Assembly (NCBI RefSeq): GCF_003323735.1
Contig: NZ_QOIM01000042.1
Location: forward strand, 62,001-126,000
Direction of reading: 5' to 3'
Source of the DNA: Streptomyces reniochalinae
GTDB taxonomy: Bacteria > Actinomycetota > Actinomycetes > Streptomycetales > Streptomycetaceae
Length of the DNA stretch: 64,000 nt
The notes below the pieces were generated by a model that saw only the letters and a list, made by a program, of their open reading frames with translations, was not told the origin of the DNA and made no database searches. The position numbers were made by a program, and so were the translations under genes. Numbering within the stretch: the stretch's first letter is position 1; the number at the start of each line of letters is the position of its first letter. Positions 46,921-53,961 of this stretch are shown piece by piece.

Positions 46921-47244
46921 GCCGTATTCGCCCCCCTGGGTCTCTCTTTCACGCGAGACCGCTCCATGGCGATGAGCAGGCCCTCCGGCCGCTGGTCCAC
47001 GGGAAGGGTCTGCTGAGCGGCCGCGCGGAAAATCGGTCCCCAAAGCTAGCAAGGTCTGTCACCGAACGCCACCGGCAGAAGCGGAGGGTGACGGGTGCTG
47101 CTTGCCGTAGTGCAGAAACCCGGCGGGCGGCGGCTGTGGCCAGGTGGTGGGTGGTACGGCGACGGGCCGGATGTCAGCTGCGCGCGATGAACCGGATCCG
47201 GTCCTGGTCCCGTGGTGACGGTAGAGACCGCAACAGGAGAGACG
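46921..47244. other. Divergent intergenic region
   Basis: This separates the leftward DUF6571 operon from the rightward proline-rich gene. I see ribosome sites at both edges and no convincing gene, operator or hairpin. It presumably holds two divergent promoters. Confidence 0.35.
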
Positions 47245-47778
47245 ATGACGCAACCACCGGGGTACGAACCCGTATCCCCTTTGGGCCCAGAGGAACAGAA
47301 CGAGTTCGGGATCCCGGGTTCGCCCGTGTCACCGATCGAGTCCCGCACAACTGCCTGGCCCACGAAGGAGGCCAGGTCCGCTGAGGCGACCCAGCGGCAA
47401 GGGCAAGGGACGGCAGGGGCAGGCGCTGCCGGTGCCACCGAGCCGTGGCGGGGAGACGTCTCTCTGCCCGATCCGTACGCGTACCAGGCAGCAGCCAGGC
47501 TTCCGGACAACCAGGCACGGCAAATCAGCGCCAACGCCCCCTGGCTACGCAATTCCCTCTACATGAGTCCGTCGGAAGCCGCACGCAGTCAGGACCTCTC
47601 CTCTGTGCCTGGAAACCCCATTCCCGGCGGCGCGGGCACGTACGGACCCCGCGACGCGCCGGGTAGCAGCGAGAACAAGAACAACAAAAGATCGGAGAAC
47701 CAAGGCCTCAAGCGGAGTATGGCGGTACGCGAAAGCCCCCTGCTCAAACAGGGCGGGCAGAGGAGAGGCCGGCGCTGA
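47245..47778 (+). CDS. Proline/alanine-rich hypothetical protein
   Basis: 177 residues behind AGGAGAG. The sequence is hydrophilic and low in complexity: PPGYEPVSPLGPEEQNEF, a Gln/Gly/Ala-rich middle, then PYAYQAAARLPDNQARQIS and a Ser/Gly/Arg tail. There is no signal peptide, membrane segment or known domain. It looks intrinsically disordered, as many T7SS-associated linker proteins are. It is divergent from the DUF6571 operon and ends 18 bp from the convergent repeat-protein gene. Confidence 0.5.
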   Translation: MTQPPGYEPVSPLGPEEQNEFGIPGSPVSPIESRTTAWPTKEARSAEATQRQGQGTAGAGAAGATEPWRGDVSLPDPYAYQAAARLPDNQARQISANAPWLRNSLYMSPSEAARSQDLSSVPGNPIPGGAGTYGPRDAPGSSENKNNKRSENQGLKRSMAVRESPLLKQGGQRRGRR

Positions 47779-47796
47779 CGAAGCACCGGCCGAGCG

Positions 47797-49974
47797 TCAG
47801 CGCTTGACGCGGCCGCGTACCGCCAGGACCGCCAGGCCCAGCAGGATCGGTTCCGACACGCGGGAGGCCATCTCCACGTAGGTGCCGGCCGTGGTCAGAT
47901 CCTGCCCTGACGACCGGAAGACGACGGAGTTCAGGACGACGCGCAGCGACTGGTCGAGCCGGCGCGCGGTGAACCGGGCGTGGAGCGACGAAGGCGGCCG
48001 GCCCGGATCGGGCGTGTCGATCACGAGCCGGGCCTCGTCGCCTGTCAGCCGGCCGGTCGCCTCCTGCGCGGGAGTGTGTCCGGGGATGCCCCAGGCCGTC
48101 ATCACCAGCACCGTCGCCCCCATCGCCAGGCCCAACCAGGCGAGGGCGCGCGTCGCGCGCAGTCCGTAGCCGGAGAGCGCCCAGTAGACGTGCAGGAGCA
48201 CGCGTTCTCCCCACGGACGGGTGCGATCCGCGCGCCGCATCTCCATTTCTCCGTAGTAGAAATCCGCTCCTCCCGGCTCGTCCTTGGCGTCCTCGAACGA
48301 CTTGCGCAACTGGCGGTAGTAAGAAGCCAACGCGGTGGGGGACAGCACCGGCACACCGTCGGGCCCCGCGTCCCAGCCAGGCAGGTTCCGCGCCGCCCGC
48401 CAGTGCTGTTCCTCGGCGAGGGTGATCCGGGAAGACCACCGGGTGGGGATGCCGCCCCGGCGGCGCCATCCGGAGGGTACGCGGCCGAACCGGTACTCCC
48501 CTTCGAGCCTGATCTGGTCGAGATGGACGGCACCGGCCACCCGGCAGGCACGCAGATCGACGCTGTCGAGCATGAGCTGCGCCGCGTCCACGCCCCGGAG
48601 GGAGAGCACCCGGACGGGAGACGCGGCCCCCGCGTCTCCGGCACGGGCGTCGTGCGTGGTCCCGTCCGCCGACCGTGTGGGAAACGGCTCGGTGTGCGCC
48701 ACCAGGCTCATGGGCTGCTCGAAGACCGCATCCGACAGGTCGACGTCGGCGCGCCGTACGCGCAGCATCGCTGTCGCCGCCCACCGTGTCCGCCAGCAGG
48801 TGACACGATCCGCGTCCACTTCCAGGGTGACCGGATCGGAGAAGGTGACCTCGGACAGATCGAGGGTTCCACGGCATACCAGGGGGCCGAAGCGCGCTGT
48901 CTTGTCGAAGGTCACGCCCGTGAGATCCACGCCCGCCAGGAAGCGCACATCCGTCAGCTCAGGGGAGTCGGAGAACGTGGCCCTGCTGAAGAAGCACTGC
49001 CCCTCGAACACCGCGCCCCTCAAGGACACGTTGGCGGAGAAACGCGCACCGCCGAAATGGGCTTCCTTCGCGAACACCGCCTGCCTGAACGAGGCACGCT
49101 CGCCGAAGGCGGAGGAGCCGAACTGGCTGACGCCGTGGAACCGTGCGGCACGGAACGACGGCCGCGGGTCGAAGTGGACCTCGTGAAAGTTCACCGCCCG
49201 GTGGAAGACGGTCTCGGCGAAGGTAGCCCTGTCACCGAACCGCGCCCTGTCGAATGTGGCGAGCCCCGCGAACGCAGCGTGCTCCACGGTGGCTCCGTCG
49301 CCGAAGTGTGCGTCCGCGAACGTTGCCTCGCCTGTGAAGGCAGCCCTCTTGAAGCTCAACCGCGCGCCGAACCGCGCGGATTCGAAAGAGACATCCTCTG
49401 AGAACCGGGCCTCCTCGAAGTGGGCTCGGTCACCGAAGAAGGCGGAGCGGAAGTCGGTGCCTTTCCCGAAGACCGCTCCTCGGAACCGTGCACGGTCTTC
49501 GAACCGCGCGCCGTGGAACAGCGTCCCGTCACCGAACTGCGCGAGGGTGAAACTCGTGTTCTCTCCGAACGAGGCCCCGCTGAACCAGACGGCGCCCCCG
49601 AACAGCGCCTTCTTGAACACGACGTCGTCCCCGAACTCCGCCCGGTCGAACCGGGAGCCCGTCCCGAAGTGGGCCCCGAAGAACGATGCACGGCTCTCGA
49701 AGACCGCCTGCTCGAAAGCGGCCCACCCGAACCGTGCGACGTCGTCCGGGCCCCGTAACGCCGACAGCAACTCCTGAAGGAGAGCGGGCGTGAACCGCGT
49801 ACCGGAGTAGTCGACGTCCGCCCCCGGCCGCAGCGAACCCAGGTGGCCGGCGCGCTCCTCCTCCGGGAGATGCGCCAGACACCGCGCGTACGGCGTCACC
49901 CGGCGACCCCGGCACCCCGTGCGGTTCTCCTCGTCGGCCCCCCACCCACAGTGCGGCCAGTGCGGCGGCTCCAT
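47797..49974 (-). CDS. Pentapeptide-like (11-residue repeat) protein with C-terminal membrane helices
   Basis: 725 residues. The N-terminus has a Cys/His cluster (HWPHCGWGADEENRTGC, YARCLAHL). From about residue 65 to 345 runs a regular F-x5-F-x4 repeat of 11 residues (units such as FGDDVVFKKAL and FGGAVWFSGAS), the degenerate pentapeptide solenoid type. A less regular beta region and a charged linker follow. The C-terminus has hydrophobic segments ALAWLGLAMGATVLVMTAWG and EPILLGLAVLAV. It is probably anchored in the membrane with a cytoplasmic solenoid. The start was chosen at GGAGGGG with eight-base spacing; upstream frame extension is Arg-rich noise. The function is unknown. Confidence 0.75.
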   Translation of the reverse strand: MEPPHWPHCGWGADEENRTGCRGRRVTPYARCLAHLPEEERAGHLGSLRPGADVDYSGTRFTPALLQELLSALRGPDDVARFGWAAFEQAVFESRASFFGAHFGTGSRFDRAEFGDDVVFKKALFGGAVWFSGASFGENTSFTLAQFGDGTLFHGARFEDRARFRGAVFGKGTDFRSAFFGDRAHFEEARFSEDVSFESARFGARLSFKRAAFTGEATFADAHFGDGATVEHAAFAGLATFDRARFGDRATFAETVFHRAVNFHEVHFDPRPSFRAARFHGVSQFGSSAFGERASFRQAVFAKEAHFGGARFSANVSLRGAVFEGQCFFSRATFSDSPELTDVRFLAGVDLTGVTFDKTARFGPLVCRGTLDLSEVTFSDPVTLEVDADRVTCWRTRWAATAMLRVRRADVDLSDAVFEQPMSLVAHTEPFPTRSADGTTHDARAGDAGAASPVRVLSLRGVDAAQLMLDSVDLRACRVAGAVHLDQIRLEGEYRFGRVPSGWRRRGGIPTRWSSRITLAEEQHWRAARNLPGWDAGPDGVPVLSPTALASYYRQLRKSFEDAKDEPGGADFYYGEMEMRRADRTRPWGERVLLHVYWALSGYGLRATRALAWLGLAMGATVLVMTAWGIPGHTPAQEATGRLTGDEARLVIDTPDPGRPPSSLHARFTARRLDQSLRVVLNSVVFRSSGQDLTTAGTYVEMASRVSEPILLGLAVLAVRGRVKR

Positions 49975-50621
49975 CCGGATATCCCCTCCTTCCCGTCCTG
50001 TCCGACCCCCGCGAGGCCCCGTGGGTTGCGCCGACCCGCAGGGGAGCCTGCGCGACCGGCGCGCAGGAGGCAGTCGCAGGGCACGCCACCGCTGTGTACA
50101 GCTGCGGCGGCGCCTCCGCATCACGACTCCGCCCCTTGGAGAAAACCTGTAGCGGCGGGAGTAGACATCGGGAGAGGTGGGCGCTAGAGTTTCTCTCGTA
50201 CTCACGAAGGACAGATGGGTGCGGCAGGTGACGAACTGCCGCACACGAAGTTCAGGGAAGGGAACGGCAGCCGAGCGGTGGGACCGGATACGTGAGGGTT
50301 CCGCCACTGGCTGCCGGGCCCGGCAGCCCCAGGGGCTGCAAGCAGTACGGCAAGTCGCAGTGCGAGTAAGTGATCAGAGAAGGAGGAGGTGCAGACGCCA
50401 TCAGGATCGCCCGGGTGGGCAGGGTCCCCCGGGTACCGCAGACCCCGGATTGGAAGGTGGTCCCCGGTCACGCAGCCGCGATCCACGCACCCGTCCCTCT
50501 GGGCGGCGTTGCGGAACGAAGAAACCGGTACAGCTATAGCCGGTAGATGGTGTTGATCCCCCTCGGGGCCTTGGTGCCGTGTGGCACCAAGGCCCCTCGA
50601 CGCGTTTCCCGAGAGGTGCCA
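49975..50621. other. Long divergent intergenic region with hairpins and a possible short ORF
   Basis: It lies between the leftward repeat-protein gene and the rightward MerR-like gene. It holds a perfect palindrome of ten-base arms GGCTGCCGGG/CCCGGCAGCC at 50309-50328, and a 58-codon GTG-started frame at 50370-50546 with coding-like third positions in its later part (IARVGRVPRVPQTPDWKVV). The hairpin at 50565 is described separately. None of the rest is recognised. Confidence 0.4.
50565..50596 (+). terminator. Attenuator-like hairpin just upstream of the MerR-like gene
   Basis: GGGGCCTTGGTGCC and its exact reverse complement form a 14-bp stem with a GTGT loop, 25 bp before the GTG start and 15 bp before the ribosome site. 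Its position inside the presumed leader suggests transcription attenuation, or the end of a short upstream transcript. Confidence 0.5.
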
Positions 50622-50969
50622 GTGGCCGCAGACGATCGCTCCACCCCGTCGAGCCGTCTCGACGATGACGACTACCCCGCCTACACCATGGGCCGGGCCG
50701 CAGAGATGATCGGCACCACGCCGGCCTTCCTGCGGGCCATCGGCGAGGCGAAACTGATCGTTCCGCTCCGCTCGGAGGGCGGCCACCGCCGCTACTCCCG
50801 CTACCAGCTGCGCATCGCCGCGCGCGCCCGCGAACTGGTCGATCAGGGCACCCCGATCGACGCCGCCTGCCGCATCATCATTCTCGAAGACCAGCTCGAA
50901 GACGCCAAGCGCATCAACGAGCAACTGCGCCACAGCGGCGTTTCGTCACAGCCGTCGGCCGACGGCTGA
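50622..50969 (+). CDS. MerR-like transcriptional regulator
   Basis: 115 residues with a MerR-type winged helix: YTMGRAAEMIGTTPAFLRAIGEAKLIVPLRSEGGHRRYSR is the complete HTH plus wing. A short dimerisation helix follows, and there is no ligand domain. The acidic N-terminus precedes YPAYTMGRAA, as in conserved streptomycete homologues often placed next to a cold-shock gene. The GTG start was chosen at GAGAGG with five-base spacing; the earlier ATG lies inside the hairpin. It may control the downstream csp and helicase genes. Confidence 0.85.
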   Translation: MAADDRSTPSSRLDDDDYPAYTMGRAAEMIGTTPAFLRAIGEAKLIVPLRSEGGHRRYSRYQLRIAARARELVDQGTPIDAACRIIILEDQLEDAKRINEQLRHSGVSSQPSADG

Positions 50970-51400
50970 CGCGTGCCGCCACCGAGACCACGATCCGCGA
51001 GAACGCGGCCCCCGGATGCTCACTGCCCGCGTCCGCCGCCCGCTCCGGTTTCCCCGCCGAGACGCGACCCGCTGTTCCTCGCGGTCGGGTGCCGGCCGCG
51101 GACGACGGGACCGCCAACCGTAGGCGCATACCTCTTACCGCCGTTGCAGAAATACGCGAAGTGGGCGACCACAAATTCCGCCCCGGCACCTCTCGAATTG
51201 TCGGCCGCAGACGGCCGGGCGCAGCCCGTGTTACGGTGGATACCAGTTGCAGTTGTGGTTCCCAAAGATTTCATATGCTCTGACGACACGCGTCGACGAG
51301 TACGTTTTCAATTCCGGAGTTTCCGGAGGGGAAATCATCGCAGCGACACCGAGTCCGCAAGGTGTGGACTCCGGGCACTGCCCCCGAAGGAGATTCGTAC
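50970..51400. other. Long csp leader region
   Basis: No gene is seen in this region. The last 150 bp, ahead of the cold-shock gene, are comparatively AT-rich (TACGTTTTCAATTCC) and contain a small stem GAGTCC/GGACTC at 51351-51371 close to the AAGGAGA ribosome site. Long structured leaders are usual for cold-shock mRNAs, so this is probably promoter plus 5-prime UTR. Confidence 0.5.
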
Positions 51401-51604
51401 ATGGCATCTGGCACCGTTAAGTGGTTCAACTCGGAAAAGGGCTTCGGCTTCATCGAGCAGGAGGGCGGCGGCGCTGACGTCTTCGCCCACTACTCGAACA
51501 TCGCCGCCACCGGCTTCCGTGAGCTTCTTGAAGGCCAGAAGGTGAACTTCGATGTCACGCAGGGCCAGAAGGGCCCGCAGGCGGAGAACATCGTTCCCGC
51601 CTGA
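51401..51604 (+). CDS. Cold-shock domain protein
   Basis: A 67-residue single CSD beta-barrel that binds single-stranded RNA/DNA and melts structure at low temperature. RNP1 is KGFGFIEQE and RNP2 is VFAHYSNI; the start MASGTVKWFNSE is the standard actinobacterial CspA/ScoF form. AAGGAGA precedes the ATG. A strong terminator lies just after the stop. The next gene is a DEAD-box helicase, a known functional partner in cold acclimation. Confidence 0.95.
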   Translation: MASGTVKWFNSEKGFGFIEQEGGGADVFAHYSNIAATGFRELLEGQKVNFDVTQGQKGPQAENIVPA

Positions 51605-51616
51605 CGCGTACCACGC

Positions 51617-51651
51617 AGCTGGGGCCCGCACCATCGGTGCGAGCCCCAGCT
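51617..51651 (+). terminator. csp terminator
   Basis: AGCTGGGGCCCGCACC and GGTGCGAGCCCCAGCT form a 16-bp stem with one mismatch and an ATC loop, followed by CGCTTTGTTGTT. This is a classic intrinsic terminator 13 bp past the stop. Confidence 0.85.
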
Positions 51652-51894
51652 CGCTTTGTTGTTACTGCCCGGGAATTCTTCCGTACCCGTGAATTCTGAC
51701 GGGCACGCTGCCGGAACGAGCAGCACGCTTGTCCGCCGAAGGTCCGTGACCCCGGGTTGCCGGACGCGTTCCAGTCCAGCCCCCTCCCGCCGCCCGAGTC
51801 GCTCTCTCCGGTCTCTTCGGTGGTGAGGAAGAGTCCGTCTTTTCAACGGCTCGGTCTTGAGAATCCCCAGGCGGCACGACACTGCCGGGACGCA

Positions 51895-51923
51895 TTCCTC
51901 GATACGTGCCGCATCGAGGAAGG
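51895..51923 (+). promoter_or_regulatory. Shine-Dalgarno-sequestering hairpin ahead of the DEAD-box helicase
   Basis: TTCCTCGAT and ATCGAGGAA form a perfect 9-bp stem with a nine-base loop. The right arm overlaps the ribosome site GAGGAAGG, which ends six bases before the ATG. The structure could hide the ribosome site and act as a cold- or helicase-responsive translational switch. Confidence 0.55.
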
Positions 51924-51929
51924 TTCATC

Positions 51930-53474
51930 ATGAACCGTACTGCTCGCACGAATGCCAACTTCTCCCGCTCGGGCACGGGCTCCGGCTCCGGGCGGGGCGG
52001 CCACGGGCGCACCGATCCGACGAGCCGTCGCCGCAGCGCTCCAGGCCGCCCGGTCAAGGCCGGGCGGAAGGACGGGCCACGTCGGCGGCCTGCCGCCCGC
52101 GCAGGGGAGTTCGCCCTGCCCACCAACACCACGGCGCCGCTGCCGGCCGTCGAGAGCTTCACCGAACTCGACCTGCCAGACCGCCTGCTTGCCGCGCTGC
52201 GCTCCGCAGGCATGGCCGCGCCGTTCCCGATCCAGGCCGTGACCTTGCCGAACTCCCTGGCAGGCCGCGACGTGCTGGGCCGTGGGCGCACGGGCTCGGG
52301 CAAGACACTGGCCTTCGGCCTCGCCCTGCTCGCCCGAACGGCCGGCCGACGAGCCGAGCCCCGGCAACCGCTGGTCCTCGTCCTCGTCCCCACCCGGGAA
52401 CTGGCCCAGCAGGTCACCGACGCGCTCACCCCCTACGCCCGGTCGCTGCGCCTGCGGCTCACCGCCGTGGTCGGCGGTACGTCGATCGGCCGCCAGGCGA
52501 ACAGGCTGCGCACCGGATCCGAGGTCGTCGTGGCGACCCCCGGCCGGCTCAAAGACCTCGTCGAACGGGGCGACTGCGCGCTCGACCACGTCGCGGTCAC
52601 CGTCTTGGACGAGGCGGACCAGATGGCCGACATGGGCTTCATGCCCCAGGTCACCCACCTGCTCGACCAGGTACGGCCCGGCGGGCAGCGGATGCTCTTC
52701 TCCGCCACCCTGGACCGGAACGTCGACCTCCTCGTCCGCCGCTACCTGACCGATCCGGTGGTTCACTCCGTGGACCCCTCCGCGGGCGCGGTCACCACGA
52801 TGGATCACCACCTGTTGCACGTGCACGGCAGCGACAAGCACGCCACCACCACGCAGATCGCGGCACGCGACGGGCGGCTGATCATGTTCCTCGACACCAA
52901 GCGTGCGGTGGATCGGCTGGTCAAGGACCTCCTGGCCGTCGGAGTCCGTGCCACGGGCCTGCACGGCGGCAAGTCGCAGTCCCAGCGCACCCGCACCCTC
53001 GCCCAGTTCAAGACCGGCCACACGAACGTCCTGGTCGCCACCAACGTCGCGGCCCGCGGTATCCACGTCGACAACCTCGACCTCGTCGTCAACGTCGACC
53101 CTCCCAACGACCACAAGGACTATCTGCACCGTGGCGGCCGTACCGCCCGTGCGGGCGAGTCAGGCACCGTCGTCACCCTCGTCCTGCCCGCCCAACGCCG
53201 CGACATGGACCGGCTGATGGCAGATGCCGGAATCGAGCCGCAGGTGACCACGGTCCGCTCGGGTGAGGCCGAACTCAGCCGCATCACCGGCGCCCAAGCG
53301 CCCTCGGGGCAGCCCATCGCGGCCACCGCGCCGGCCGCCGAGCGTCCCGAAGCCACCAAGCGCACCGGCCCCTCCGGGGCCGTACGCAGGAACCGTGCCG
53401 GCCGGGGCAACGGCTCGGCCCGAGGACACCGTTCGGCCCAAGGGCGCCCATCAGCGCCCGCGCCCTCCAGCTGA
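51930..53474 (+). CDS. DEAD-box RNA helicase
   Basis: 514 residues. A basic, Gly/Ser/Arg-rich N-terminal extension of about 70 residues precedes the helicase core: Q motif FPIQAVTLP, motif I GRTGSGKT near 119-126, PTRELAQQ, ATPGRL, motif II DEAD at 227-230, SAT, and C-terminal motifs TNVAARGIHVDNLDLVVN and HRGGRTARAG. A Pro/Arg/Ala-rich tail follows. It unwinds RNA duplexes; location beside csp suggests a role in cold-shock RNA remodelling and ribosome assembly. ATG follows AGGAAGG, within a hairpin. Confidence 0.93.
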   Translation: MNRTARTNANFSRSGTGSGSGRGGHGRTDPTSRRRSAPGRPVKAGRKDGPRRRPAARAGEFALPTNTTAPLPAVESFTELDLPDRLLAALRSAGMAAPFPIQAVTLPNSLAGRDVLGRGRTGSGKTLAFGLALLARTAGRRAEPRQPLVLVLVPTRELAQQVTDALTPYARSLRLRLTAVVGGTSIGRQANRLRTGSEVVVATPGRLKDLVERGDCALDHVAVTVLDEADQMADMGFMPQVTHLLDQVRPGGQRMLFSATLDRNVDLLVRRYLTDPVVHSVDPSAGAVTTMDHHLLHVHGSDKHATTTQIAARDGRLIMFLDTKRAVDRLVKDLLAVGVRATGLHGGKSQSQRTRTLAQFKTGHTNVLVATNVAARGIHVDNLDLVVNVDPPNDHKDYLHRGGRTARAGESGTVVTLVLPAQRRDMDRLMADAGIEPQVTTVRSGEAELSRITGAQAPSGQPIAATAPAAERPEATKRTGPSGAVRRNRAGRGNGSARGHRSAQGRPSAPAPSS

Positions 53475-53481
53475 TCTGAAG

Positions 53482-53961
53482 TCAGGGAGCACTTCCCCGT
53501 TTGGGGCTTCCCCAGGAGGCTGTGAGTAGATAGACCCACCACAACGGGTTGACGAAGTTATACCAAGCCTTCCTGCGTTCGAGGTGGTGCTTCCAGTAAG
53601 CGTCTTGCTGTTCCACTGATCCGATCCGCTCACAGCAATAGCCGAAGGTAGGAACCAGGTCGCGAATCGTTGGAGGTCGCCACATCCGTAGGATGTACAC
53701 CATCCATGCCCCGTGCGATGCAGCTTGCGGGGAAGGTCGGGTATCGATTCTGGCGCCGTTACAGCAGAGGATGATATCTCGGCCTGCGAGTTCGGTTCTC
53801 AAGTCCTGCAAGGCGTGGAACACGTCTTCCCCTTGCGCCGATGCTTCCACGCCACCGGGAGATTCGAGCCGCAGTACCCAAGGGCCATCCCCTTCGATGG
53901 CCATCTTCCATTCCTTCTCCTCGCCCTCTTGCCTTACATGGATGGGAATTTCTTCATTCAT
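53482..53961 (-). CDS. Candidate immunity protein for the RHS-ART toxin
   Basis: 159 residues, starting inside the last codons of the toxin gene (8-bp overlap), the classic position for an immunity gene. The protein begins MNEEIPIHVRQEGEEKEW, has a strand-rich first half (WKMAIEGDGPWVLRLESPGG), AGRDIILCCNGARIDTRPSP, ASHGAWMVYILRMWRPPTI, and a Trp-rich C-terminus (HHLERRKAWYNFVNPLWWVYLL). It has no signal peptide, so it is likely cytoplasmic. I do not recognise the family. The DNA is visibly AT-richer than the RHS core. The immunity function is inferred from position and composition. Confidence 0.65.
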   Translation of the reverse strand: MNEEIPIHVRQEGEEKEWKMAIEGDGPWVLRLESPGGVEASAQGEDVFHALQDLRTELAGRDIILCCNGARIDTRPSPQAASHGAWMVYILRMWRPPTIRDLVPTFGYCCERIGSVEQQDAYWKHHLERRKAWYNFVNPLWWVYLLTASWGSPKRGSAP

